From NCBI RefSeq assembly GCF_007559335.1, contig NZ_VMBG01000001.1:2356001-2420000 (forward strand): a stretch of DNA of 64,000 bases, written 5' to 3'. Source of the stretch: Rariglobus hedericola. Its GTDB lineage: Bacteria; Verrucomicrobiota; Verrucomicrobiia; Opitutales; Opitutaceae. Under the pieces are notes generated by a model, which was not told the origin of the DNA, searched no databases, and saw only the letters and a program-made list of their open reading frames with translations. Below are positions 16,930-25,923 of this stretch, piece by piece. Positions within the stretch are counted from its first letter, which is position 1. Every line of letters begins with the position of its first letter. The position numbers and the translations under genes were made by a program.

Positions 16930-16966
16930 AATCCAGTTTGTAACTTATTAAGTTACAAACTGGATT
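16930..16966. promoter_or_regulatory. 37-bp near-perfect palindrome upstream of the aldolase fusion
   Basis: Two 18-bp perfect arms (AATCCAGTTTGTAACTTA and TAAGTTACAAACTGGATT) around one T. It sits about 100 bp upstream of the aldolase start. No T-run follows on the minus strand, so it does not look like the end of nadB; a large operator is more likely. AT-rich sequence flanks it. Confidence 0.6.
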
Positions 16967-17100
16967 TTAACATTGATAACCAATAGCTTGTAATTCAAAA
17001 AGACCTCCTTGACCCCGCGTAGTTTTAAGCATGCGGGCTCGAGGATGGGCGCTGTTGCAAATGAGCACCTGACACCCGTGCGAAGAGCAGCGCAGAGCGC

Positions 17101-18705
17101 TCAGGTCTTCCGGATGCGGGAGTCGCGGGCGACTTTTTTGGTCTTCGGGTAGTCCGCGATTTCGTGGAGTCCGCGGCTTTCTTTGCGCTGCAAGGCGCAG
17201 GCCACGATCAGCTCGGCGACCTGCGTGAGGTTGCGCAATTCGAGCAGCCGGGAATCCACCGAGAAATTCCAATAGTAGTCCTGAATCTCGCGCGTGAGTG
17301 TCGCGATGCGCGTGCGGGCGCGCTCGAGGCGGCGCGTCGTGCGCATGATGCTCACGTAGTCCCACATCGTGCGGCGCAACTCATCCCAGTTGTGTGCGAC
17401 GACCACGCGTTCATCGATGTCGCCACCGCCGAGATCAACCCACTTGGGGATTTTCATCGCGGGAAGACGGCGGGCTTTTTTCAGATAAGCATCGACCGAG
17501 ATCGATCCGCGATGCGCCATGACGACGGCCTCAAGGAGTGAGTTGGAGGCGAGGCGGTTCGCGCCATGCAAGCCGGTGCAGGCGACTTCGCCGCAGGCAT
17601 AAAGACCCGGCAGCGCGGTCTCGGCGGAGAGGTTGGTGGCAACGCCGCCGCAGGTGTAGTGCGCGGCGGGCACCACGGGAATCATGTCCTTGGCGATGTT
17701 GATCCCGAGGTTTTTGCAGGTCTGGTAAATCTGCGGGAACCGCGTGCGCAGGAAGGCTTCGTTGCGGTGAGTGATGTCGAGCCACACGTGGGGCGCGCCG
17801 CTCTTTTTCATCTCGGCGTCGATGGCGCGGGCCACGATGTCGCGTGGTGCGAGGTCGGCCATCGGGTGGTAATCCTTCATGAACCCGTCGCCGGCGGCAT
17901 TGCGCAAAATGGCGCCTTCGCCACGCACAGCTTCGCTGATCAGAAAACGTTTTCCGGTGATCGAGTAGAGCGCGGTCGGATGGAACTGGATGAACTCCAT
18001 GTTGCGCACTTCGACGCCGGCGCGATACGCCATCGCTATGCCGTCACCGGTGGCGATGTCGGGATTCGTCGTATAGAGATACGCCTGCCCCGCCCCGCCC
18101 GTGGACAACATCACAACGGGTGCCTGGAACGTGACCACGCGGCCGTCGCGCACATCGAGCGCATAGACGCCGAGCACGCGATCAGACCCGCGCGAACGCG
18201 GTCCGGCGACCTTGCGGCGCGTGATCACGTCAATCGCGAACATGTGTTCAAACATCGCGATGCGCGGCTCGCGCGAGAGGGCTTTGATGAGCGCGGCTTC
18301 GATGGCCTTGCCCGTCATGTCCTTCACGTGAAGCACGCGGCGCTCGGTGTGTCCGCCTTCGCGGCCGAGGTCGTAACCGCCGGCTTGATCGCGCGAAAAC
18401 TTCAAGCCGAGATCGACCAGCTCCTGCACGCGCGCCGGACCATCGGTGATGATTTCGTGCACGACTTTTTCATCACACAGGCCGTCGCCGGCGATGAGTG
18501 TGTCGCTCACGTGTTTTCCAAAATCGTCGGTCTGCCCGGTGACCACCGCGATGCCGCCTTGCGCGTAGTTGGTGTTGGATTCGGCCTGGTTCTTCTTGGT
18601 GAGAATCGCGACCGAGTGGCCGAGGCGCGCGACCTTGAGCGCGAAGCTCAGGCCGGCGATGCCGCTGCCGATGACGAGGACGTCGAAAGAAGGGCCCGCG
18701 CTCAC
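17101..18705 (-). CDS. nadB: L-aspartate oxidase
   Basis: FAD enzyme that oxidises L-aspartate to iminoaspartate, the first step of de novo NAD synthesis; cytoplasmic. The N-terminal dinucleotide motif is VIGSGIAGLSFALKVA, followed by NYAQGGIAVV, GREGGHTERRVLHVKDMTG, NMEFIQFHPTALY, the AHYTCGGVATN segment and GEVACTGLHGANRLASNSL, all diagnostic of NadB and its succinate-dehydrogenase relatives. Length (534) is normal. The gene's ATG overlaps the panC stop by 4 bp, so panC-nadB form an operon. NadA and NadC are not in the window. Confidence 0.95.
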   Translation of the reverse strand: MSAGPSFDVLVIGSGIAGLSFALKVARLGHSVAILTKKNQAESNTNYAQGGIAVVTGQTDDFGKHVSDTLIAGDGLCDEKVVHEIITDGPARVQELVDLGLKFSRDQAGGYDLGREGGHTERRVLHVKDMTGKAIEAALIKALSREPRIAMFEHMFAIDVITRRKVAGPRSRGSDRVLGVYALDVRDGRVVTFQAPVVMLSTGGAGQAYLYTTNPDIATGDGIAMAYRAGVEVRNMEFIQFHPTALYSITGKRFLISEAVRGEGAILRNAAGDGFMKDYHPMADLAPRDIVARAIDAEMKKSGAPHVWLDITHRNEAFLRTRFPQIYQTCKNLGINIAKDMIPVVPAAHYTCGGVATNLSAETALPGLYACGEVACTGLHGANRLASNSLLEAVVMAHRGSISVDAYLKKARRLPAMKIPKWVDLGGGDIDERVVVAHNWDELRRTMWDYVSIMRTTRRLERARTRIATLTREIQDYYWNFSVDSRLLELRNLTQVAELIVACALQRKESRGLHEIADYPKTKKVARDSRIRKT

Positions 18706-19547
18706 AGGATTTGGTTGTCGATCAGACGCACCTCATCGACCCACACGGCAATCGTCATGACGTCCTTGCCGGGAACGATTTCGCCTTTGATGGCCACCAT
18801 GGAGACGAGGTCCACCACCGACACATAAATGATGCGCACGCGGCGTTGCTGGCCGATGAGATGCGTCGCCTCGGCGATCAGGCGGTCCACGCGGCGCTCG
18901 CCGGCGGCCACCATGTCGGAGGCCTTGCGGAGCGCGCGGCTGATCACCAACGCCTCGACGCGTTGGGTGTTGGTGAGGTAGCGATTGCGCGAGCTCATCG
19001 CGAGTCCGTCGGCTTCGCGCAACGTCGGCGCGACCACGATCTCGACGTCGAAATTAAGATCGATGGCCATCTTGTTGATCACGGCGACCTGCTGCGCGTC
19101 CTTCTGGCCGAACACCGCGAAATGCGGGCGCACGATATTGAAAAGTTTCGCGACCACCGTGGTGACTCCGCGGAAATGCGACGGGCGCGAGGCCCCTTCG
19201 AGCGGTTTTGCGATGTGCTCTTCCAATACAAACGTCGAGTAACCCTTCGGATACATCTCCTCCACTTCCGGCGCGAACACGTAGTCCACGCCCGCCGCTT
19301 CGCATGCGGCGGTGTCGGCCTCAAGCGGGCGAGGGTATTTCGTGTAATCCTCGCTCGGCCCGAACTGGGTGGGATTCACAAAAATCGAAACGACCACGAC
19401 ATCCGCGATATCCGACGCGATTTTAACGAGGCTCAGATGCCCCTCGTGCAACGCGCCCATGGTGGGCACGAGGCCGATGCGCTGACCTTGGACGCGCAGT
19501 TGCCCGACCAGCGACTGCATCTCGGAGACCGACTTGATAATTTGCAT
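18702..19547 (-). CDS. panC: Pantothenate synthetase
   Basis: Joins pantoate and beta-alanine with ATP to make pantothenate, the coenzyme A precursor. Clear signatures: PTMGALHEGHLSLVK (the HxGH nucleotide motif), VSIFVNPTQFGPSEDYTKYP, HFRGVTTVVAKLFNIV, FGQKDAQQ and AMSSRNRYL. 281 residues, the usual size. It is the first gene of an operon with nadB (4-bp overlap) and is divergent from dapL with a gap of 105 bp. The panB partner is 15 kb away in this window, next to coaC and coaB. Confidence 0.96.
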   Translation of the reverse strand: MQIIKSVSEMQSLVGQLRVQGQRIGLVPTMGALHEGHLSLVKIASDIADVVVVSIFVNPTQFGPSEDYTKYPRPLEADTAACEAAGVDYVFAPEVEEMYPKGYSTFVLEEHIAKPLEGASRPSHFRGVTTVVAKLFNIVRPHFAVFGQKDAQQVAVINKMAIDLNFDVEIVVAPTLREADGLAMSSRNRYLTNTQRVEALVISRALRKASDMVAAGERRVDRLIAEATHLIGQQRRVRIIYVSVVDLVSMVAIKGEIVPGKDVMTIAVWVDEVRLIDNQIL

Positions 19548-19652
19548 GAAACGTGGGGACGCGCGGGGTAACGCGAGGCTTGAACAAAGCCCCGCCGCCG
19601 CGCTTATTCAAGTTTTTCGCCCGATAAGTCCCTATTTTCAAACGTTCATCAC

Positions 19653-20882
19653 ATGATCCGCATCAACGAAAATTACCTCAAGCTGAAGGCTTCCTACCTG
19701 TTTTCCGACATCGCCAAGCGCGTGACGGCCTACACCACCGCCAATCCCGACAAGCCGATCATCCGCCTCGGCATCGGCGACGTCACCGAGCCCCTCGCTC
19801 CGTCCGTCCTGAAGGCCTTCCACGCCGGCGTCGATGAGATGGCCGCCCGCGCCACCTTCAAGGGCTACGGCCCCGAGCAGGGTTACGCGTTTCTCCGCGA
19901 AGCGATTGCGACCCACGACTACATTGCCCGTGGCTGCCCGATCTCGGCCGACGAAATCTTCGTCTCCGACGGCTCGAAGTGCGACTGCGGTAACATCCAG
20001 GAAATCTTCGCCACCGAGGGCCTGAAGCTCGCGATCCCCGATCCCGTGTATCCGGTTTACGTCGACACCAACGTCATGGCGGGCCGCACCGGCCCCAACC
20101 TCGAGGGCCGCTACTCGGGCGTCACCTACCTCGATTCTACACCTCTCAACGGCTACGTCCCCGCGATCCCCACGGGCGCGAGCGACCTCATCTACCTCTG
20201 CTTCCCCAACAACCCGACCGGCGCCGTCGCCACACGCGCGCAGCTCGAAGCCTGGGTCGCCTACGCCAAGGCCAACAAGGCCATCATCCTCTTCGACAGC
20301 GCCTACGAGGCCTACATCCGCGATCCGCAGATCCCCCACTCCATCTACGAAATTCCCGGTGCCGACGAAGTCGCCATCGAGTTCCGCAGCTTCTCCAAAA
20401 CCGCGGGCTTCACCGGCACGCGCTGCGCCTACACCGTCGTTCCCAAGAAGCTCGTCGCCTACGACCTTCTGGGCAACTCCCACCCCGTCCACGCGCTCTG
20501 GAACCGTCGCCACACGACCAAGTTCAACGGCGTTTCCTACCCCGTGCAGAAGGCCGCCGCCGCGATCTACACCGAGGAAGGCAAAGCCGAGGTGAAGGCG
20601 ATGACCGACTTCTATCTCGAAAACGCCGCGCTCATCCGCAAAGCCGTGGTCGATCTCGGCTTCACCTGCATCGGCGGCGACAACGCCCCCTACATCTGGG
20701 TCAATACCGGCACCGATTCGTGGCAGTTCTTCGACAAGCTTCTCAACGAAGCCCAGGTCGTCTGCACCCCCGGCGCCGGCTTCGGCAAATGCGGCGAAGG
20801 CCACGTGCGCATCAGCGCCTTCAACAGCCGCGCCAACGTCGAGACCGCCCTCGCCCGCATCGCGAAGGCCCTCGGCAAGTAA
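19653..20882 (+). CDS. dapL: LL-diaminopimelate aminotransferase
   Basis: PLP enzyme that converts tetrahydrodipicolinate directly to LL-diaminopimelate with glutamate, a short lysine/peptidoglycan route found in chlamydiae, verrucomicrobia, plants and some others. The N-terminus ([20 protein letters not shown]), then [39 protein letters not shown] and the PLP lysine in [15 protein letters not shown] are diagnostic. 409 residues is normal. A strong terminator follows directly, so it is probably monocistronic. Confidence 0.96.
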   Translation: MIRINENYLKLKASYLFSDIAKRVTAYTTANPDKPIIRLGIGDVTEPLAPSVLKAFHAGVDEMAARATFKGYGPEQGYAFLREAIATHDYIARGCPISADEIFVSDGSKCDCGNIQEIFATEGLKLAIPDPVYPVYVDTNVMAGRTGPNLEGRYSGVTYLDSTPLNGYVPAIPTGASDLIYLCFPNNPTGAVATRAQLEAWVAYAKANKAIILFDSAYEAYIRDPQIPHSIYEIPGADEVAIEFRSFSKTAGFTGTRCAYTVVPKKLVAYDLLGNSHPVHALWNRRHTTKFNGVSYPVQKAAAAIYTEEGKAEVKAMTDFYLENAALIRKAVVDLGFTCIGGDNAPYIWVNTGTDSWQFFDKLLNEAQVVCTPGAGFGKCGEGHVRISAFNSRANVETALARIAKALGK

Positions 20883-20929
20883 GCGTGTTCCCCGGCCTGC
20901 GCCTCATCGCGCAGGCCGCCCGCAAAAAA

Positions 20930-20951
20930 GCCCCGGCATTTCCGCCGGGGC
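20930..20951. terminator. Bidirectional rho-independent terminator between dapL and the lipoprotein gene
   Basis: GCCCCGGC-ATTTCC-GCCGGGGC forms an 8-bp GC stem with six A residues before it and seven T residues after it. It ends dapL on the plus strand and, read the other way, the lipoprotein operon whose stop codon overlaps the T-run. Confidence 0.88.
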
Positions 20952-20956
20952 TTTTT

Positions 20957-21607
20957 TTATTTCGCCGGCAACGCGGCGACTACTTCCGCCGTCAGGGCGG
21001 CCACGCTTTCGCTGAGAGCCGAGGCGAGGGCGCTGAAGTTTTTGCCGTCCCACTCCGTCTCGGGCGCGGTGAAGACTTTGCGCAGGATGATCGCGCCCGC
21101 CGGTTTCGCTTCGGTCACCTCGACCAGCGCGGAGAAACTCGCGAACGACTTGCCGTCCTGGCGCTCGCCTTCGCAGCGGAACACGCGGATCGACACGTCG
21201 TAATCGCGCTCCACTTCAAACGAGAAGGGCTGCGCATACACGCGCGACACCTTGTCGGCGCGCGCCAGGCGGCCGGCCACCGTGCGGCCGATGCTCGTCG
21301 TGAGCGGTTCGGCCCAGCGGGCGAAACTCTGGTAGGCGATTTCGTTGCCGCCTTCGCGCACGACCATGTCCTTGCCGTTCAAATACGGGGCGATCTCGAT
21401 GCGTTTCAGCCCCAGCACCAGCTCACCCGTTTTGGCGGGACGCTCGACTTCCGACGGCGTGCCGGTGAGCACATAATAACGCGTCGGATCACTCGCCGGC
21501 GCCGGCACGAGCGAACAGCCGGCCAGACTCAGCACGACGGAGGACAGGACCACGCATGACAGAAGACGGACGGCGGATATGCGGCGGAGGCGGGAGGTAA
21601 AGTTCAT
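20957..21607 (-). CDS. Lipoprotein, ABC-type transport auxiliary component (PqiC/YmbA-like)
   Basis: Predicted outer-membrane or periplasmic lipoprotein that works with MCE/Mla-type lipid transporters. The signal peptide ends in the lipobox L-A-G-C, followed by DPTRYYVLTG, the typical start of the mature domain; later LVLGLKRIEIAPYLNGKDMV and GNEIAYQSFARWAEPL match the PqiC/ABC-auxiliary pattern. The last gene of a four-gene operon after MlaE-, MlaF- and MlaD-like genes. The ATG at 21607 is chosen; a GTG at 21628 overlapping the MlaD stop (GTGA) is an alternative that would couple translation and add seven residues. Confidence 0.85.
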   Translation of the reverse strand: MNFTSRLRRISAVRLLSCVVLSSVVLSLAGCSLVPAPASDPTRYYVLTGTPSEVERPAKTGELVLGLKRIEIAPYLNGKDMVVREGGNEIAYQSFARWAEPLTTSIGRTVAGRLARADKVSRVYAQPFSFEVERDYDVSIRVFRCEGERQDGKSFASFSALVEVTEAKPAGAIILRKVFTAPETEWDGKNFSALASALSESVAALTAEVVAALPAK

Positions 21608-21624
21608 CGGGCGTGGCAAAGGAA

Positions 21625-22641
21625 TCACTTGGCGGGAGGAGGAGTCGGCTGCTTGCGACCCGTGATGAGGGCGCTCGGATTGCGTTCGAGATAATCGGCC
21701 AGTTCGCGCACGGCCGAGGCGGCTTCGCCGAGCCGGATGAGCGCCTGCGAGGCGTCGTCGCCGAGGCTTTGCTGGGCGTTGATAAATTTCTGCGCGGTGG
21801 CGACCGTGCTGTTAAACGTCGTGATCGTCGCGCGGATTTCGGTCAGGGTCTGCGTCATCGCTTCGCCCTTCGGTCCGTTCTGCGCGTAGTCGGCGAGGAT
21901 GGCATCGAGCTTGCCGGATGCGGCGCCAAGGTTGACCAGCGTTTGTTTGACCTCGGGGGACTCGGCGAGTCCGCGCATGGAGGCACCGGCCTTGGTCCAC
22001 TCGGCAATCAGGCCGTCGGTGTCCAATCCGTTGATTTTTTTGCGCGTGTCGGCGACGAGCCCCTGCACTTCGCGGGAGAGTGCCGCCAGGTCCACGCCTT
22101 TGATGTTGGTGAGGATTTCATCGAGGCTGCGCAGCAACTCGGCGCTCTTCGAAGGGACGGCGGGCATCTCGACGTATTTGGAAACCAAGTCGGGGCGCGG
22201 CGTCGCCGGATAATTCACGGGGTCGAGAAAATCGATTTCCACATAGAGCAGACCGGTCGCGTAGCCGATGACGCCGAGCTGGGCGCGCATGCCACGATCC
22301 ACCAGTTGCTGCAGTTTACCGTCCTCGGTGACGTCGATCATGCCGCCCTTGCCGTCGGCGATGAGGTTGCGGTTCAGCTCGCAGGAGACCGCCACGAGCG
22401 ACCCGCCGGTGGCCGGCTCGTAACGCAGGCCGATATCGACGACGCGGCCCACGCGCACACCGCGCAGCTTGACCGGCGAACCGAGATCAAGGCCGTGAAC
22501 CGACTCGTCGAAATACACGACGAACCGCTCGGGCTTGGAAAAAAAGTTGATGCCGCCGAACGAAAACAAGGCGACAAGCCCAAGGACAAGCGCGCCCAGG
22601 ACGAACAAACCGACGACGGCGGGACTGACTTTGGTCTTCAC
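21625..22641 (-). CDS. mlaD: MlaD/MCE-domain lipid transport protein
   Basis: Inner-membrane-anchored substrate-binding subunit of a phospholipid ABC transporter. One transmembrane helix at about residues 8-30 precedes the MCE domain, seen in RFVVYFDESVHGLDLGSPVK followed by LRGVRVGRVVDIGL. The rest (about 170-330) is helical and coiled-coil-like, as in longer MCE proteins that form a tube-like hexamer. 338 residues, longer than E. coli MlaD, closer to the type seen with PqiC-like lipoproteins. Lies 28 bp after the ATPase gene and is followed by the lipoprotein gene. Confidence 0.9.
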   Translation of the reverse strand: MKTKVSPAVVGLFVLGALVLGLVALFSFGGINFFSKPERFVVYFDESVHGLDLGSPVKLRGVRVGRVVDIGLRYEPATGGSLVAVSCELNRNLIADGKGGMIDVTEDGKLQQLVDRGMRAQLGVIGYATGLLYVEIDFLDPVNYPATPRPDLVSKYVEMPAVPSKSAELLRSLDEILTNIKGVDLAALSREVQGLVADTRKKINGLDTDGLIAEWTKAGASMRGLAESPEVKQTLVNLGAASGKLDAILADYAQNGPKGEAMTQTLTEIRATITTFNSTVATAQKFINAQQSLGDDASQALIRLGEAASAVRELADYLERNPSALITGRKQPTPPPAK

Positions 22642-22669
22642 AGGAAAAGAGAGTTAGGCGGGAGCGGGT

Positions 22670-23509
22670 TCAAGGGGAAGGCTGCTTTTGCACGAGGGCG
22701 GCGGCTTTCGCATCTTCGCCGCGGCCGAGGAATTCACGCACGCGCGCGTCCTTGCCTTCTTTGACGAGCACGCGCGGGTCGCCATCGGCGATGATTCCCT
22801 TGGTCTGCTTGTCGAGCATGATGACGCGATCGGCGATGGCGAAGATCGAAGCGAGTTCGTGCGAAACCACCACGCACGTCATGCCGAGCAGATCGCGCAG
22901 GTTGACGATCAACTCATCGAGATTGCGCGAGCTGATCGGATCGAGGCCGGCCGAGGGTTCGTCAAAGAAGACAATCGCCGGATCCAGCGCGAGCGCCCGG
23001 GCAAGGCCGGCGCGTTTCTTCATACCGCCGCTGATCTCGGACGGATAATAGCTGTCGTAACCGGAGAGGCCGACTTGCGCGAGTTTCATGCAGGCGAGTT
23101 CGGCGCGCTCCGCGGCGTCGAGCGGCGTGTATTCCTCGAGCGGCAGCATCACGTTTTCCAGCAGGTTGAGGGAGCTCCACAACGCGCCGCCCTGATAGAG
23201 CACGCCGATGCGTTGCAGCATCTCGCGCTGACGGTCGCCAGAGGCTTCGTTGTAGCACTCGCCGAAAAATTTCACCGAGCCCGCCAGCGGCGGATTCAGC
23301 CCGATGAGATGGCGGAGCAGCGTGCTCTTGCCGCAACCGGAGCCGCCGATGATGAAGAAAATCTCCCCGCGCTTAACCTGGAAGTTCAGGTTCTTCAGCA
23401 ACGCCACGCCGTCGTAGCCGCAATCCAAGCCGGCGACATCGAGTGCGGGTGAATCGGCGTTGGCAGCGGATGCGGAAACCGGGGCAGGCGTGGAGTTGTC
23501 GGTGTTCAT
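22670..23509 (-). CDS. mlaF: MlaF-like ABC transporter ATPase
   Basis: ATP-binding subunit that powers lipid transport between the membranes. Walker A is GGSGCGKSTLLRHLIG, the Q-loop region VLYQGGALWSSLNLLENVMLPL is typical of the Mla group, the signature is EISGGMKKRAGLARAL, and Walker B is IVFFDEPSAGLDPISS. The H-loop is in VVSHEL. An alanine- and serine-rich 20-residue leader precedes the domain. ATG at 23509 lies 10 bp after the permease stop; an upstream in-frame start would overlap the permease gene. Confidence 0.93.
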   Translation of the reverse strand: MNTDNSTPAPVSASAANADSPALDVAGLDCGYDGVALLKNLNFQVKRGEIFFIIGGSGCGKSTLLRHLIGLNPPLAGSVKFFGECYNEASGDRQREMLQRIGVLYQGGALWSSLNLLENVMLPLEEYTPLDAAERAELACMKLAQVGLSGYDSYYPSEISGGMKKRAGLARALALDPAIVFFDEPSAGLDPISSRNLDELIVNLRDLLGMTCVVVSHELASIFAIADRVIMLDKQTKGIIADGDPRVLVKEGKDARVREFLGRGEDAKAAALVQKQPSP

Positions 23510-23519
23510 ACGCGCGGGA

Positions 23520-24650
23520 TCACCAGCCAAAGATGTTGAATATCACGGCGAACAACGCGTCCGAAACGATAATCAGAAGCAGGCCCATCACCACGGCCGA
23601 GGTCGTCGCCTTGCCCACACCGGCCGCACTGCGCTCGGCGCGCAAACCGCGATGGCAACCCGCCAGACCCACGAGCACACCGAAGAACGACGCCTTGATG
23701 AGGCCCGTCGAGATGTCGGACAAATCAATGGCCGACTGCGTCTCCACCCAGTAAGCCGTCGGCGGGATGTCGAGGAGGCCCAACGACACCGCCATGCCGC
23801 CGAGAATGCCCAGGCCGCTCGCGTAGAGCGCGAGGAGCGGCATCATCAAGCCGAGCGCGACGAGGCGCGGCATCACCAGAAAATCCACCGGACGGATACC
23901 GAGCGTCTGCAACGCATCGATCTCCTCGCCCGCCTTCATGTTGCCCAGTGTGGCGGCAAACGCCGCGCCGGTGCGACCCGCGAGAATGATCGCCGTCATC
24001 ATCGCACCCATCTCCCGCACCATGACCAGACCGACCGCGTCGGCCACGTAAATGTCGGCGCCAAACTGCCGCATGAGCACGGCCGATTGATACGCCATGA
24101 TCAAACCGACCAGCAAACCGATGAGGCTCACGATGGGCAGGGCCATCGCACCGCATTGCTGCATCTCGTCGAGACAGTCGCGCCAGCGGAATTTATGCGG
24201 ACGCTTGAGGAGACTGACCGCGCTGATCACGCATTCGCCGACGAACGTCGCGATCTCCTTGGTCTTCGCCCACACATCCTCGGCGGCCAGACCCACCACG
24301 GTGAGAAAATTATGCGAACGGTCGAAGACCATGCGCGTCTCGTTCACCACCACGAGTTGGCGCAACAGTTTTTGCAGCGCATCAGGCAGGTCGGAGAGAT
24401 CGCAGTAAACGCCCTTAACGCGGCACCACTGACGCACTTCAAAAACAAACAGCAGCAGCGCACTGTCCCAGTTGCCGAGATTGCCCCAGACGATCTTCAC
24501 GCGCACCGGCGAGTTGTCGCCGATCAACACCGCCCACGATGGACGCGGCTCGGTGATACGCCACACGCCTTGCAACTCTACCAGCATCCACTCGCCCTCG
24601 GTGCGCACTTGCACACGGCTGTCGGGAGTGATCGTGATGGATTCGGACAT
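23520..24650 (-). CDS. mlaE: MlaE-like permease with N-terminal STAS-like domain
   Basis: Membrane permease of the MlaFED-type lipid transporter. The C-terminal 260 residues show the family features GLLVGLIMAYQSAVLMRQFG, VREMGAMMTAIILAGRTGAA, GEEIDALQTLGIRP and several membrane helices. The first 110 residues (TPDSRVQVRTEGEWMLVELQ to CDLSDLPDALQKLLRQ) resemble a STAS/MlaB-like domain, so the regulator that is a separate protein in E. coli seems fused here. First gene of the operon; divergent from the HAD gene with an 85-bp gap that should hold both promoters. Confidence 0.9.
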   Translation of the reverse strand: MSESITITPDSRVQVRTEGEWMLVELQGVWRITEPRPSWAVLIGDNSPVRVKIVWGNLGNWDSALLLFVFEVRQWCRVKGVYCDLSDLPDALQKLLRQLVVVNETRMVFDRSHNFLTVVGLAAEDVWAKTKEIATFVGECVISAVSLLKRPHKFRWRDCLDEMQQCGAMALPIVSLIGLLVGLIMAYQSAVLMRQFGADIYVADAVGLVMVREMGAMMTAIILAGRTGAAFAATLGNMKAGEEIDALQTLGIRPVDFLVMPRLVALGLMMPLLALYASGLGILGGMAVSLGLLDIPPTAYWVETQSAIDLSDISTGLIKASFFGVLVGLAGCHRGLRAERSAAGVGKATTSAVVMGLLLIIVSDALFAVIFNIFGW

Positions 24651-24735
24651 CGCAAACAGGTTGAGCGGACACGCGGCGCGAAGGAATGCAAATTTTGTAT
24701 CGTTCGAAGGAAACCTCGCCGCGTAGTCTGGCGGG

Positions 24736-25383
24736 ATGCGTTTCAACACCGTGTTGTTCGACCTTGACGGGACCTTAATGGATCACCTGCCCGCGATCCA
24801 TCGCTGCTACGCGCACACGTTGCCGCAGCTCGGCCTGCCGGCCCCCACCTATGAACAGGTGAAACGCGCCATCGGTGGCGGACTCGAAAACGCCATGGTA
24901 AAGTTTATCCCCGCGGCCCGCCTCGGCGAAGCCCTCGCGATCTACCGCCCGTTCTGGGACGCCAATCTCCTCACGGGCGCCGATCCCATGCCCGGCGCGC
25001 TCGCTTTGCTGGAACGCCTTCACGCGCGCGGCATCGTCTGCGCGGTGTTCACCAACAAGCTCGGCACGTCCGCCCGCCAGGTCTGCGCCCACCTCGGCTT
25101 CACTCCGCATGTGCTTCAGGTGATTGGCGCCAAGGACACGCCGTGGCTCAAGCCGGCCCCCGAGTTCACCGCCCACGCACTCAAGCTCCTCGACGCCGAT
25201 CCCGCCACGACGTGCCTCGTCGGCGATTCACCCTGGGACGTGCAAGCCGCGCACAACGCCGGTTTCCCGTGCTTTGCCGTCACCACCGGCACGCACACCG
25301 CCGACGAGTTGCGCGCCGCCGGCGCCGATGGGATTTACGAAAACCTCACCGCACTCGGGGCGGCGGAATTCCTCGTCACTTGA
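24736..25383 (+). CDS. HAD-family phosphatase (phosphoglycolate phosphatase-like)
   Basis: Cytoplasmic hydrolase of small phosphorylated metabolites. Motif I is FDLDGTLMD with the catalytic aspartate pair, motif II lies in CAVFTNKLG, the lysine in WLKPAPEFT, and motif IV in CLVGDSPWDVQAAHNAGF. The cap domain between motifs I and II is of the alpha-helical C1 type. 215 residues fits the Gph/PGP group, whose usual substrate is 2-phosphoglycolate, though HAD specificity cannot be read from motifs. Its stop overlaps the convergent DUF2721 gene by 8 bp. Confidence 0.85.
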   Translation: MRFNTVLFDLDGTLMDHLPAIHRCYAHTLPQLGLPAPTYEQVKRAIGGGLENAMVKFIPAARLGEALAIYRPFWDANLLTGADPMPGALALLERLHARGIVCAVFTNKLGTSARQVCAHLGFTPHVLQVIGAKDTPWLKPAPEFTAHALKLLDADPATTCLVGDSPWDVQAAHNAGFPCFAVTTGTHTADELRAAGADGIYENLTALGAAEFLVT

Positions 25384-25837
25384 CGGCAGGTTCTGCGAGC
25401 GCGCGATCCACCTCCATGCCGAGGGCGCGCAACGTGAGGTTGATGTCGCTCAGGAAGTAACCGAGCGCCGTCAGCAGGAAACCGATCGCGCCCATAAACA
25501 GCGCGAGGATCAAAGGCGCCGCCTCCACGCCCGCCAGCGCGCTCACGAAAATCACCACCACCAGCATGCCCGAGGTGAACATGCCCAGGGTGTTAAACAT
25601 CACCGCCAGCCGCACGAATTTCGCCCGGCGGTAAAGAATACGCAGCTGCGCCTCAAGGAGCCCGCGCGTGTCGTCCTTGGCCGCGTGCGTCTGCCCCGCA
25701 AGAATGCGTGTGCGGTCCACGATGCGCCCAAGCCGGTTGGTCATGGTCAGCATCAGCGAACCCAGACCCGTGATGAGGATCACCGGAGTGATCGCCAGCT
25801 GGATCATCGGGAGCAGGGAGTTGGACTCGATCGCCAT
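25376..25837 (-). CDS. DUF2721 family membrane protein
   Basis: 153-residue membrane protein matching the DUF2721 pattern: an N-terminal helix (IQLAITPVILITGLGSLMLT), a conserved NRLGRIVDRTR motif, a cytoplasmic helix with EAQLRILYRRAK, and two further membrane segments (about 75-100 and 105-130). The family has no known function. It overlaps the 3' end of the HAD gene in the opposite orientation and is divergent from recD2 by about 90 bp. Confidence 0.85.
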   Translation of the reverse strand: MAIESNSLLPMIQLAITPVILITGLGSLMLTMTNRLGRIVDRTRILAGQTHAAKDDTRGLLEAQLRILYRRAKFVRLAVMFNTLGMFTSGMLVVVIFVSALAGVEAAPLILALFMGAIGFLLTALGYFLSDINLTLRALGMEVDRALAEPAVK

Positions 25838-25923
25838 AGTCCGTCACTCCGCAGCAAATCCGCACGACTGGCAATTCCCCGCGTTTGATTTTTCCAAGGA
25901 AGCCGTGTTCATGTTCGCCGCAC

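Noticed and set aside
17566-18828. 420-codon open frame on the plus strand
   Set aside because: Antisense to nadB and the end of panC; composition of a shadow frame, no domain.
19638-20804. 388-codon open frame on the minus strand
   Set aside because: Antisense to dapL, which has complete family motifs.
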